Positions 1 through 11,060 of a stretch of 64,000 nt of DNA are shown one piece after another; positions within the stretch are counted from its first letter, which is position 1, and each line of letters starts with the position of its first letter. The DNA is from Brachynemurus nebulosus. Taxonomy: Eukaryota; Arthropoda; Insecta; Neuroptera; Myrmeleontidae. The position numbers and the translations under genes are program-made. The notes under the pieces were generated by a model. The model had not been told where the DNA came from and ran no database searches. It saw nothing but the letters and a program-made list of their open reading frames with translations. Where the stretch lies: NCBI GenBank assembly GCA_035578155.1, contig JAPWDM010000045.1, positions 115,001 to 179,000 of the forward strand. Reading direction: 5' to 3'.

Positions 1-1
1 T

Positions 2-996
2 ACGTGTACATTGTATCATTTACAGAGAACACCTAGCAGCAAAATATTTCCAATACCCACAAGTTATGCAAGTAGTTTTTAAAATTGTAAACTACATTCG
101 TTCAAGTGCTAAAACACACAGACAATTCAAATCCTTCATAGAAGAGCTGGATAATGACGACCTTCCTGATGATGTATCTTAGTATTCTTGGCAGATTTTT
201 TCAGTTGCTTGAACCCATTAAACAATTTATGCAAGAAAAGGGAAAATGTTTCCCTGAACTTGGTGACCTACATTGGTTGTTAGATTTAAGTTTTTTTGAT
301 GATGTTCAGTATTTGCAGCAGCTGAAGATGTCACTACAAGGTAGAAAAAAGCTTATTTATGATTTAGCACAGAGTGTATTTAGCTTTCATAACAAATTGA
401 GGCTTTTTTAGAGAGATCTTGAAACCAAAACGTTCGCTGATTTCAAATGTTTAAAGAAAACTTCTGAAAGCCTTATTGACGATGACGTCCAGATTGAAAC
501 AAAAGGTTATTTGTGTAAATTGATCGGTCTTGCTGAAGAAATCAATGACAGATTCACTGATTTGAGAAAACTGAAACCTTATTTTTCCTTCCTAGACAAC
601 CCTTCTGCTGTTGCTGTTGTAAGTGACGGCTGTCCCCTTTCACATCCAAGTATATAGCAACAATAGAGTTAGAAATACTTGAACTGCAGGAAGACGAAGC
701 GATAAAAGGACTGAAAAAAATTGGCGGTTCCACTGTTGATTTTGGAAAAACGTTCCAACAGAGAAATATCGACTAGCAAAAGTATGTGCTAATAAGAGAC
801 TTATTTCAATTTTTGGAACTACTTATGCCTATGAGTCTTTGTATTCAACAATGGAGTTTATTAAATCCAAGCATCGATCTGAACTAATTGATTAATACTT
901 AACTGAACTCGTGCGAACTGCGCTCACCAATTATAAGCCAGATTTCAAACAGCTGGCGGCCATAATGAACACAAGAAAAAGTACATCTCTAAATTA
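2..996 (+). pseudogene. hAT-family transposase, C-terminal half, broken
   Basis: This is the remains of a hAT transposase related to the EPM2AIP1/GTF2IRD2/ZMYM group of domesticated and mobile hAT proteins. Reading begins mid-protein at the window edge with CIIYREHLAAKYF, continues through a block with VNYIRSSAKTHRQF, then changes frame near 175 into ILGRFFQLLEPIKQF and LQGRKKLIYDLAQSVFSFHNKL. An in-frame TAG lies at 409-411. After a further decayed stretch the C-terminal dimerisation region is readable: FGTTYAYESLYSTMEFIKSK, a stop, then LVRTALTNYKPDFKQLAAIM, ending at a stop near 995. At least two frame changes and several stops make it nonfunctional. The N-terminal BED and catalytic core lie outside the window. 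The family call rests on motif order and is fairly secure; the exact hAT lineage is not. Confidence 0.8.
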
Positions 997-1333
997 AGTT
1001 TTAGGTACCTAAGTGCATGTACTAACTCAAACAAAGTATGTTTACATATTACATAAATTTTTCATTCTCATGTCATAAATATTCTTAGTTTCATAAAAAT
1101 GTAAAAAGTGTGTTCATTGTGTGAACCATCAATCTCAGAATGGCTTGGCTCGCTCCGAATCGGCTTCATGGGTTTGCGGCTCCCAAAGGTAAAGTTAGTG
1201 GCCAGCCTTGATATAGTGTATATAATATGTATAACGCCTATCGTATACCCATACGATCACATAATTATGATATGTATGATTTTGATGTAAGAACAAGTAA
1301 GAGTACAGAGGTACAGCAACTATTTTAAAAGAG
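997..1333. other. Flank of hAT remnant, nothing defined
   Basis: This stretch may hold the 3' untranslated part and end of the hAT copy. A slightly GC-richer patch at 1130-1215 interrupts AT-rich sequence. I found no clear terminal inverted repeat and no 8-bp duplication, because the left end is off the window. Confidence 0.4.
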
Positions 1334-1538
<205 letters not shown>

Positions 1539-1645
1539 GAAATATTTACAATAATTTAGTTTTTCTTTTAATTGAATAAATTCTTTAATTTAATATTTTG
1601 ACAAAGGCACATTAACAAATCCAATATATTGAGTAATTATGTCCA

Positions 1646-1770
1646 ATCGCCTTCAAATTAATCTTCTAAATAATCGTCTGGGTAATACGTCTTTTAAAAT
1701 ATTCGTCTTGAAAAATACATCTTTTATAATAATCGTCTTTATATATCGTCTTCAAAATACGTCTCTATTT
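1646..1770. repeat. Degenerate minisatellite with CGTCTT core
   Basis: About six imperfect copies of a unit like aatcgtcttnaaaata, period roughly 18-20, follow each other. No coding reading is apparent. Divergence between units suggests an old tandem expansion. Confidence 0.5.
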
Positions 1771-2433
1771 GTTTATCATAGCTAACTTAACATTATTGCT
1801 CAATTTTTAGAACAATTATAAATTAATTAAAATACCCCTGTTGCAGCATCCTGCATAACATAGCGAATTTCCATTTACAAAAGTACGTTTTTCTCGGAAA
1901 CTAGTTGATATAAAGTAATTGTAAATAAAAAATACCCCTGTCGCAGCATCCTGTATAACATAACGAATTTCCATTTACAAAAGTACGTTTTTCTAGGAAA
2001 CTAGTTGATATAGAGTAATTGTAAATAACAAAAAAAATACCCCTGTCGCAAGCGAATTTCCATTTACAAAAGTACGTTTTTCTCGGAAACTAGTTGATAT
2101 AGAGTAATTGTAAATAAAAAAAACCTTCTTTATGTGCATTTTCCGCCTCATTCCGCCAAATCTTTTTCACGAAAAATGTCCAAAACACCGTAAACGTTTT
2201 CACGAAATTTCTTAAAAATAAGATGTTTCGTTCTTGAGTTATCGTGCGGACACTTAGTAAATATATATATAAATGTGTCTGCACGATAACTCAAGAACGA
2301 AACATCTTATTTTTAAGAAATTTCGTGAAAACGTTTACGGTGTTTTGGACATTTTTCGTGAAAAAGATTTGGCGGAATGAGGCGGAAAATTCACATAAAG
2401 AAGGTTTTTTTTTTTACAATTACTCTATATCAA

Positions 2434-2879
2434 AACTAACATGGCGTAAACATATTTGGACTAAACGCAAGCAACTAAATGTTAAGTTTTCTAAGTACTA
2501 TTGGCTTCTAGGTCATAAATCAAAGTTGTCCTTAAGAAACAAAGTGCTAGTTTATAAAAGTGTTATCAAACCAGTATGGACTTATGGTATTCAACTTTGG
2601 GGTACTGGTAGTGTTAGCAATATTGAGATATTGCAACGATTTCAGTCTAAAGTGCTACGAGCCATAAGTGCTTCCTCGTGGTACGTGCGTAACGATGACA
2701 TACATCGCAGTCTTCAAGTGCCCACAGTGCGTGAGGAAATAGTACGATACAGTGATAAATACATTCATCGCCTAGAAAATCACCCTAATGTGTGTGCCCT
2801 TAACTTACTTGACAATAGTGACTCTTTGTATAGACTCAATCGACAGAATATTTTAGAATTAAGATATAGATTTATTTAG
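2434..2879 (+). pseudogene. Jockey-type LINE ORF2, C-terminal region
   Basis: The open reading starts at the insertion junction with LTWRKHIWTKRKQLN and runs to the natural stop at 2877-2879. It has the post-reverse-transcriptase segment typical of insect jockey elements: YYWLLGHKSKLSLRNK, VLVYKSVIKPVWTYGIQLWG, and IEILQRFQSKVLRAI. The endonuclease and reverse transcriptase domains are missing through 5' truncation. No stop or frameshift is visible inside the fragment, which suggests recent arrival. An open frame beginning upstream at 2244 includes repeat-X sequence and is not part of the LINE protein. Confidence 0.88.
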
Positions 2880-3033
2880 CTTTTAATGAATAGTATATTA
2901 TATTTAGTATATAATTTATTTTGAGTGATTACCAGTGGGTAATCACCATTCCCGTTATATTCTATCATCGCTCGATTTATAGTTCTATTTAGAACTGATA
3001 ATCGATAAACAAGGATGTTAAAAAAAAAAAAAA
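2434..3033 (+). mobile_element. 5'-truncated jockey-clade LINE with poly-A tail and 12-bp target duplication
   Basis: The insert carries the end of ORF2, a ~140-base 3' untranslated region and an A-run at 3020-3034. It is bounded by the 12-base direct repeat actctatatcaa at 2422-2433 and 3034-3045. Removing the insert and one repeat restores a continuous repeat-X arm. This is the full signature of target-primed reverse transcription, including 5' truncation. The + strand carries the coding sense. Confidence 0.9.
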
Positions 3034-3122
3034 ACTCTATATCAACTAGTTTCCGAGAAAAACGTACTTTTGTAAATGGAAATTCGCTATGTTATGCAGG
3101 ATGCTGCGACAGGGGTATTTTT

Positions 3123-4807
3123 ACATTTAGCCAACTTTATTACAATTTGTAATATTAGATACTTTGTAATTAACACTTTTTTACAATAAATTATATTAAT
3201 TGAGTTTGAACCTGCATCAGAATTTGAGAGTCAGTCCACCGCCCCTTAAGGTTACCCAGGCCGGGCCTGATTATAACTTATTTCGCAGTGACAAAGATAT
3301 CATCAGAAGAAAAGAAAAATAAAATAATAACTACCGAAAGTAAAATAAAAGTTCAAATCGTTTGTTGATTTTTCTAACAAATTCATACCTCAGTAACCTT
3401 AAAATATTTGTTTTTCTCCAATAAATTTTTTGTGATATTTTCAGATAAAACTTAAAGAATTTCAGTATCCATCATGATAATAAAAGATACATTGCTTGTC
3501 TTAACAAAACCCAGTGCTGGAGAAGAAATAATCACCTATGAGAATATAGGAAAGAAAGTTAATTCTTTACTTTTCTCATATTCTAAAAGCCCAAACAATC
3601 AAACTTTTTTATTATAAACAACTGAACCATTTAATAATTTTAAGAGATTCATTTGAATTTCACAAGTAAGGTATATACGAGTATGTATTCGAAAATAATT
3701 ATCACAACTAACTTAAGAAATAGCTTTTTCCATTTAAATAATACTAGTAAAATTATCTGATCTAATTGTTTATTCTTTTCTATACAGTAATTAATAAACA
3801 ACAATTTTACTTTACTTTAATTTCTCTTAAAAAAATTTTAAGCGTTGGGGCCCGCTTCTCAGAAACATAACCGAGTTTCTAAATTCGAACTGCATTACAT
3901 AACTCCTGGGGTCATTCTCTATTGATAGACATCTCACTTGTAGAATTCCATTAAGTGACCTTGGCCAGGTGCTTTTCACAAAATTTTTCCTTATTCTATT
4001 AGATATATAATTAAAACAAAATTTTAAAGTACTAAAACTTTTGAAACATTTTTTTAAAATTCCAAGTTTTTTCAAAAAGTTTTAAATTTAAAAAAATTAT
4101 TAGTGAAATGGATGACTCAGTTATCATTTAAATGAAAATTCACTGTAGTTCTATCAATCATTTCAATGGCCACTTGATATAAAAATCTTCTGCTCTATAT
4201 TAATTAATAATATTGAAGATCATATAATAAGGGGATTCGCTATCCATGAAACAATTTTTTTATTTTTAAATTTTCCTAAGAATTTTTGGCAGTTATGTAA
4301 CGATATAAACCTAACAATGATAAAAATAATTATGAATTTTTTTGAGTTTAGTGTTACCATAAAAGTCCATTTTTCGAAAAAAATGGTAATTTTTTAAAAT
4401 TTATATTCTGAAAAGAACTGCTAAAATTTCCACATTTTAAAATTAATAAAAAAAACTTGAAACAATGTTGTCACAAGTATTTTGTTATCAGAAAACCAAT
4501 AGTCACGTATTTTTTTTTTATTTGCGAAAAACGGTCTGAAAGAATGAAATCACGCTTCAATATCTTAGAGCAAAAGTTTAAACTGACTATATTTCTCTTT
4601 TCCAAAGAGCTATCTGTTGATAAGCAATTTGTTCAAATCATCAACAGGGATAATTAGAGGCTACAATTTAAGGGTTCATTCTGTGAAAATACAGTAAAAA
4701 AAAATAAAATATATTAAAATTTTGTGTGTAAACTTCAAATCTACGTAAAAAAAGTCTAATTGACCTGTTCTTGCTCAATTTCCTATGTAATATTAAGTCT
4801 TTGGTAA
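3123..4807. other. AT-rich stretch without a defensible gene
   Basis: Short open frames at 3827-4075 (minus) and 4457-4657 (plus) have no recognisable motif, and their composition is typical of random AT-rich DNA. There is no clear repeat structure beyond poly-A and poly-T runs. Confidence 0.5.
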
Positions 4808-5646
4808 TTAAGGATGACCACTAGTGTGACCGCCTGAAAAAAAGGTGATTTCTGGGAATTTTTTTAAAGAAAACTACTGTATGGAATGTTTTAATATTTT
4901 AAGGATATATTCGCTGATATATAATAAATACAAGATAAAATTTTTGGACAAAAAAATTGAAAATTCAGTGAGTTGTTCGACATCACCCAAGGCTCCAAAA
5001 AAAAAGTTCCCCCACTGCTGCAGTGATAGCGACTTCACAGTGCCTGAAATCAAAAAAAACCAAAAAGCCTATTAAACTAGAAGGTATTGCCCGTGCCGTG
5101 AACCTCAATCGAAAAAAAGTTAAAATTTAACAATATGGCGGATTTTTTAAAAAAAAGTTTCAAATTTTGTTCGAAAATTTGATGATTTTTGGCTTGCGAA
5201 AATTCGAATTTTTATTCGATCGAAAAACTGGAAGTTCATGACACGAAGAAACATATATAAAGGAAGCTGCAATAAGAATCAAATCGATCGGATGATTTGT
5301 CTTCGAGTTATAACTACAATAAATTTGAAAAATATATTTTTTCTTTATCTTACCTTTTAGTAATCACTGAGAATTTTTACTAAAATTATTTATGATGTAC
5401 TCAATACTCATTATAACGGTCATAGTAAAACTAGATGAGTCGTGTAAATGTGGCAGGGTCTAGCTGCTCCACAACATGTGACTGGCTGCCACGTCCAAAA
5501 ACTCCCGAACTATCAACCTTTATACATTTCTCAATACCTCAAAGTTAACAACGAAAATCAGAATTCGCTCTTCAGATGGCTGTAACTCAAAAACTTTTTG
5601 AGATACGCACTTGAAATTTTAGTATGTCATTTTTAAAGGTATAGAC

Positions 5647-6546
5647 CAGTGGTTCCCAAACTCTTTTGGCCCACGGACCCCTTTTCATAGTAAAAACTTG
5701 CTCACGGACCCTGGATGAAAAACTACATAAATGCATAATAAAAATTTAAAAAAAAAACACAAACTTAACTTTGATGTTTTGAATGGTAAAAGGTGGGGTA
5801 AAAATAAAATATAAATAATACAATTTTGTTGAAGAAGTATTTATTGAAATTATAACTTTTTTTTTCAAAATACAAAAAAGAAATGACTTGGATAAACCTG
5901 ATGGGATGTTATCACTGTATTATGACCGGCTCAATGTTTGTGAGTAGCAACCGCAAATCCCCACGAGTACTAATTTCTCGTCGGTTTTTTTTTTTGAGAT
6001 GAGGCCTTATAACGGCACTAAATTCACGTTTTACCAAATAGGAAGACGGAAAAGTAATCAACAGCTTCTAAACCATAATGCTCATTCAATGGATTGGGAC
6101 TTCTTAACTTATGATATGATATTTAGTTTGAATTCGCTCACACACACATATATACTTACAATCCCTTCTTCGGTTTTTAATAAAAAAAGAAATCTTTAAT
6201 GAATGTTAAGGGCTTACTGTATTGATAACCGTGATATATAATTTTTTTGATCAACTTAAACAAGAGTATACCTTTTCTTTTATACTTAGCATGTAAAAAT
6301 CGCTAATAATTTGTTCATTGTTATTTAACTTCCATATTAATAAAAGTTTGTCAAAATGTTTTTATTTTATATTAATCCTTGCGCGGACCCCCTGACGTTG
6401 TTCAGGGACCCCCAAATCAATCTTAATTTTTCACGGACCCCCTGACGTTGTTCAGGAACCCCCAAATCAATCTTAATTTTCCACGGACCCCCTGAATGAT
6501 CCCGGGGACCCCTGGGGGTCCGTAGGGACCACTTTGGGAATCTATG
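5647..6546. mobile_element. Non-autonomous hAT element, 900 bp, perfect 8-bp duplication
   Basis: The perfect 8-base duplication gtatagac at 5639-5646 and 6547-6554 flanks imperfect terminal inverted repeats: cagtggttcccaaac at the left, and a decayed complement ending ctttgggaatctatg at the right. End sequence and duplication length are classic for hAT elements. The ends are rich in cggaccc motifs. No transposase remnant is readable inside; an open frame at 5999-6199 looks like chance. Confidence 0.9.
6384..6500. repeat. 50-base tandem repeat near the hAT 3' end
   Basis: The phrase cggaccccctga starts at 6384, 6434 and 6484, a period of exactly 50. The first two units are nearly identical and the third is partial. 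It lies in the subterminal part of the hAT, where repeated transposase-binding motifs are often found; that role is inferred. Confidence 0.85.
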
Positions 6547-6619
6547 GTATAGACTATCAAAATATGCAAAAAAATTTTTTTCCTTTTTTTCAAAATGTCA
6601 CACTAGTGGTGCCTCTTAA

Positions 6620-7186
6620 CTATCCGCATAATCGTACTATTTAAATAATTCAAGAACTTCTTCTTTATGGCAAATAGTTGAAAACAATTAGAATAACGTA
6701 TAAATAAATTTCTTAAATTTAAAATTCAGTTTAACCACCACTGGCGAGGGGGGTGAGTCACCCTTTTAAATTATATAAAGCTAACTTCATTTACTCATTG
6801 TCACTATTAACACATTAGCGGTGAGTAACAATGTCACAACAAGTGCTTCTGAAGTTAGTCTGTTATATGTAAGGTTTTTATGGATGTTTGTTTTAAAATG
6901 ATATTTGCGGCCCATATACGAGATTATCATTCAAAACACTTTTCGGCGTATATGTGGACAATAATTCCTCTAGGGGAAGAACTTTAGTGTACCTTTGTGT
7001 TTTTTCTTTTTAAATAAACATATTGAAATGTTTGGAACCTTCAACCTACGTATAACTGTGTACCGTCTTGCCAATCAAAACATTTTACAACCGGCTCTAT
7101 AAAACGTACAGAAAGCTTATGACAAAGTAGTGCACTGCATAATGTTAGGTATATATTTTATTGACACAGTGTAATAGTAACACCTA
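6620..7186. other. Unannotated spacer
   Basis: Mixed AT-rich sequence between two transposons. I see no open frame above chance, no RNA gene and no repeat boundary. Confidence 0.4.
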
Positions 7187-7640
7187 CAGTAAAACCTCTG
7201 ATTACGGGCACCTCTCTTAATCGGAGCCCCCCCCTATGGCTGGACAAATTTTTTTATAACGGTGGTATGCTATACTAAAACCAATGCATTCAACTCTTAA
7301 GCAGATCCTCTATTAACCGGACGTGGACACAATATTTTTTTACAAAAATGTATTACTGTGAGGACAGACCGGGACGGTCAACCGGAACGGTAATTAAGTA
7401 ATTATACTGAATACTTGACATAAAAGTTAAAACGTGGCAAGTTAATCAAAACACGTATTACATTTTCTTTGTCGAAATCCAAATCCACTTGACTTTAATT
7501 GTGTTCAGAAATTATTACCTACTTGAGTGTTAGAGTATAAGTCAAGTAGTGCAATACAATTATATGACATCCACTTAGGCCGTATGATGACCGTCTTGGT
7601 GTCTTCGGTCCTTTATTTATTCTCTCCATTAACCGGACGC
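7187..7640. mobile_element. Pogo/Tigger-like DNA element remnant
   Basis: Starting after a TA at 7185-7186, cagtaaaacctctgatta resembles the left inverted repeat of pogo/Tigger elements. Subterminal motifs such as ttaatcgg, attaaccggacg and ccattaaccggacg recur, as in that group. A matching right end could not be found, so the copy is probably truncated and the right boundary is approximate. Confidence 0.45.
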
Positions 7641-7853
7641 GAGTACGTCCAGTGCGTAAGTATACCCATATGGGTTAGGTATAATTGTTCATGTTTTAAC
7701 TAGTTACCAATGATTCTAATGTGACAATGGATTTGTAAACGTTATATTTTTGTATAAGTACCTAAATTCGTTCACAAAATTGATTTGAATTAACACGTTA
7801 ATTGCCGATCACGCAATATCACGTGATACGGCTACTTTACTATATGGTCAATT

Positions 7854-7867
7854 ACGCGATATCGCGT
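7854..7867. other. 14-bp perfect palindrome acgcgatatcgcgt
   Basis: A CpG-rich perfect palindrome lies in AT-rich surroundings. A degenerate relative (cacgcaatatcacgtgat) lies about 40 bases upstream. It could be a protein-binding site or transposon-end debris; nothing decides between them. Confidence 0.4.
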
Positions 7868-7910
7868 GACAGATACAAGAACCTACTTATTTAACATAAA
7901 ATATTTGGCC

Positions 7911-8194
7911 ATCTCACAAAGTTCATGTTTTTAGCTTGGCAATGAAAGTATTAAAAAATTAAAAAAATTTTGAATTAAAGATTTAGTTATGAATACTACA
8001 TTATTTAATTTTATTATTTACTCTGCCCCTGTTAGTTGGACATACTTTTGCGTGACACTGCTGTCCGGCTAACACGGACAGAGTAAATAATCGAATTAAA
8101 TAATGTAGTATTCATAACTAAATCTTTAATTCAAATTTTTTTTAAATTTTTTAACATTTTCATTGCCAAGCTAGAAATATGAACTTTGTCAGAT
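7911..8194. mobile_element. Foldback MITE, 284 bp
   Basis: Arms of about 125 bases (7911-8035 and 8069-8194) are inverted copies with a few mismatches, separated by a 33-base loop. The outermost bases are atctcacaaagttc and its near complement. No coding content. The target duplication is unclear. Confidence 0.75.
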
Positions 8195-9668
8195 AAACAC
8201 CTGCGTAATTGTTTCTTATTATTTAACTTTAGGATAGACTATAGTTATTTTCTGTTTGTTGCATTAAACTGAATCTGAAATGCTTTGCTGAGCCGCTCGG
8301 TATAGGTGCTATTAAATAATTTACAATGTTTTATAAATTTTATGTATACATAAATTTACAAAAATAGCTTGTCATACAATACGTAGACGCATGTGTAATT
8401 GGTTAATTTCAAATTAAATTAGATCAATCAAATACTCATAAATTTGATTGACTGTAAAAATTTTACTTTATTCATTACACTACACGCATTACTTTGTAAC
8501 ATTCCAATTTTTCAACCTTATTCTTAAGAACAGAATTGTCAATTAAAATGATTTCAAACAGTTTTACAAGCCAGTACAAATAAATCAGTTTCTGTTGTAG
8601 AACTATCAAAAAGCTAGTAATCAAATAGCATGAATCAAGGTTTCTCAGAGTTTCACTTAAGAATACGAGTATTCCTAAAGGTCAGATATAAACAGTGCGC
8701 GGTCAGATTTCTGAAATGACCAAAATTGCAATTAGGTAATTATACTACTACAAAAAATTAAGGGAGCAAAAAAAAATTGTTAATTTTTTAGTGATTTTTG
8801 AAGGGCTGTATTTACGTGAAAAATAGTCGTATCGAGATGATTAAAAACGCATATTAAAACTCCAAGATTCTAGTTTTGAGATCTTTCGTCCAAAAATTTT
8901 TAGGAGTAACAGTTATCGAGCAATTCTATGGAATAACACAAAAAAAATTTGCAAACTTTTTGCTCTTTCTTTTCGGTCTACGGGCTTGAAAAATTTTTTT
9001 ACAGTAAAGCCATGGTATTGACTTGATAGCCTGTTTATTCAACTTCAATTTCCTTTTTTAAATTTTTCTCTATGTTGAACTGTTCCGGAGATATCCAACT
9101 TTGAATGCAAAAGGATCCTTTTTGCTTTAACCATCGATATCTCAGTAACCAGTGATTGGACAGAAAATTGAAGGGCAGTTTTGAAATCTGGAATAAATTT
9201 CCTACAAGGCTGTGCCGCGAATTTTAGGAAGAAAAAATTTTTCATCCTTAATTTTAACCTGAAAAATGTGAAAAAAGAGACTTTTTTCCTTGTTGCGAAA
9301 AATTGTCGGCATCCTTGCGAATGTTGTTGGGGAATCTAATGTTTGTACGAATTTTTATACCTCATTGTACCCCTAATAACCCTGCAAATCGGCAGATCGA
9401 TCTATCGAATGGTTTTGCTAAACCGTTTGCTCAAAATTTCAGAAAAAATATTACATAGCGTCATTAGTGAAGAACGTAATCTCGAATTAGGAATAGGTAC
9501 AATTATAAGTCTTTCTGTTCTGATATTCCTTTTATTTGTCCAGGCGTGAATTTAACATGTTACGATTCTTGTCATTCATTTTTTAAAAACTTCAAAAACA
9601 TCTAGATGGATCATAATCGAACGATTCATTTTTGTCTTCCGATCACTCATCACATATTTTTAATGTCT
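8195..9668. other. AT-rich spacer with old repeat debris
   Basis: From about 8750 to 9540 the text resembles low-complexity interspersed repeats common in insects. Open frames at 9045-9245 (minus) and 9343-9549 (plus) have no motif that I recognise. A short palindrome, gaatacgagtattc, sits near 8661. Confidence 0.35.
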
Positions 9669-10080
9669 TTAAGGTAGTTGGTCAATAAAACGATTTTTTT
9701 AAAGGATTTTAACGAAACTTCTCTAGATATTTAATTCAATAACAATACGATCCTATTCCGATTAAAACTGACTACCCCAATTTTGAAAAAAACGATTTCA
9801 AAATTTTGTAATTTTAATGCGGGCTCTTATGGGAAAACTCTTTTTTTTTTTAATAAAATTAAAACGTCTCAAAGGAATTTGATTATTCATATGTAATAAA
9901 ATACAAAGTTACAAGCCATATTTAATAAGAAATAAAAATTATTCACCACACTCTTTTTAGTCGAATTTTCTCCGAAAAATTAGACTTATACAGTCTATAC
10001 GATAAGAGCTGCGAGAGGCGAGAGTAGGGGCGCTATCCGTTTTCGGACCCGTAGAACACGAATATGTAGAAAAAAAAATG

Positions 10081-10084
<4 letters not shown>

Positions 10085-10168
<84 letters not shown>
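10085..10168. repeat. (TA)n microsatellite in repeat Z
   Basis: About 84 bases of pure alternating TA. The copy of Z at 46804 lacks the array at the matching place, so it expanded or was acquired after the two copies separated. Confidence 0.95.
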
Positions 10169-10171
<3 letters not shown>

Positions 10172-10484
10172 CCCGCCACCTTTTAATTTGTGTAGGGCCC
10201 CCCTATGGAAGTTAAGAGATGAAATTTGGTAAATGGGGCTCATTTTCGAGGCACCTCATACTATCAAAGTGGGGTCAAATTTTGGGCAAATTTTTTTTCT
10301 GACCCGACCTTTAAGGGGGTGGTGGGGGGCGGAAAACAAATAAAACTTTTTCAAACCGGTTTTAAATAATGTGTCGGTCAATTATCTACAACATATCCAA
10401 AATTCAGCTTCCTAGGATGATATGATGGGAGTAGAGGGGGGAAAAACGATTTTCGCTGGATCTAACAGGCCCCCAGCCCCCCAG

Positions 10485-11060
10485 AATTAACGTAGAGGGT
10501 TGAAATTTGGTGTGTTGATAAAGTTCGTACCTAGGTTGTGCTTTTTGGAGGTTTTAATATTTTACCCCCACCCCCCTCATTTTTAAGCTACAATTTCATG
10601 CATTTTCGACGTTTTCGAAGTTTGTACCACTCGCACAGGTCACCCGAATAAACCTAGAGGGCTGAAATTTTGTATTCGGATTGAGTTAGTATCAAGAGGG
10701 TGCCTTTTGGGGGTCTCGACTTTTAACCCCTACCCCACCATTTTTATACCCAAAAGAACATGATTTTTCTTGTTTTTTAACAGTTTCGTTCGGGTCAAAA
10801 TCTCCCCAAATAAACCTAGAGGGCTGAAATTTGGTGTACAGGTTAAGCTAATAGCCAGACACTGTTTTTTGGAGGTTTCAACTTTTAACCCTTACCCCCA
10901 CGATTTTGACGCCAATATTTCCTTAATTTTTTTGCTTGTTTTCTAACACGTCTAGAGACTCCATAAGGAAACCTAGAGGGCTGAAATTTTGTACGTGTAT
11001 TCAGTTAGTATCCAGCTAGTACCTTGTAGGGAGTCCGCATCACTTTTCCCCCCACTTCTC
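10485..11060. repeat. Tandem array of ~159-base units
   Basis: The phrase acctagagggctgaaatttt recurs at about 10494 (variant), 10653, 10814 and 10972, giving four diverged units with a period near 159 bases. Each unit also has a stretch like ttttggaggttt...acccctacccc. The copy at 46.8 kb holds the first two units. Confidence 0.8.

Larger units (their letters stand above)
1831..3122. repeat. Repeat X: foldback element split by a LINE insertion
   Basis: The left side has three direct copies of a ~97-base head (1831-2120; the third lacks ~16 bases), each starting tacccctgtcgcagcatcc. Then comes a ~130-base arm to 2253, a 21-base AT loop (2254-2274), and the inverted arm from 2275. The inverted arm stops at 2433, where a LINE is inserted, and resumes at 3034-3122 with the inverted head. 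The two arms differ at only a few positions, so the palindrome is recent or homogenised. Other copies of the family are at 17439-17770 and 27651-27692. The transposon class is unknown; no coding capacity is seen. Confidence 0.8.
4812..6615. mobile_element. TTAA-flanked inverted-repeat element, interrupted by a nested hAT
   Basis: TTAA at 4808-4811 and at 6616-6619 bracket inverted ends sharing the exact 14-mer accactagtgtgac (about 4816-4829, and its complement near 6598-6611). The outermost bases are less well matched. Without the nested hAT and its duplication the element would be about 896 bases. A TTAA target is typical of piggyBac-type elements, but no transposase is seen, so the class is a suggestion only. 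Confidence 0.6.

Noticed and set aside
2090..2284. Minus-strand open frame mirrored by a plus-strand frame from 2244
   Set aside because: Both are readings of the inverted repeat-X arms; the same peptide appears on opposite strands, so it is a palindrome effect. The LINE-derived part starts only at 2434.
6384..6500. CRISPR-like repeat array
   Set aside because: The 50-base units are directly adjacent with no unique spacers and lie inside a eukaryotic hAT element.
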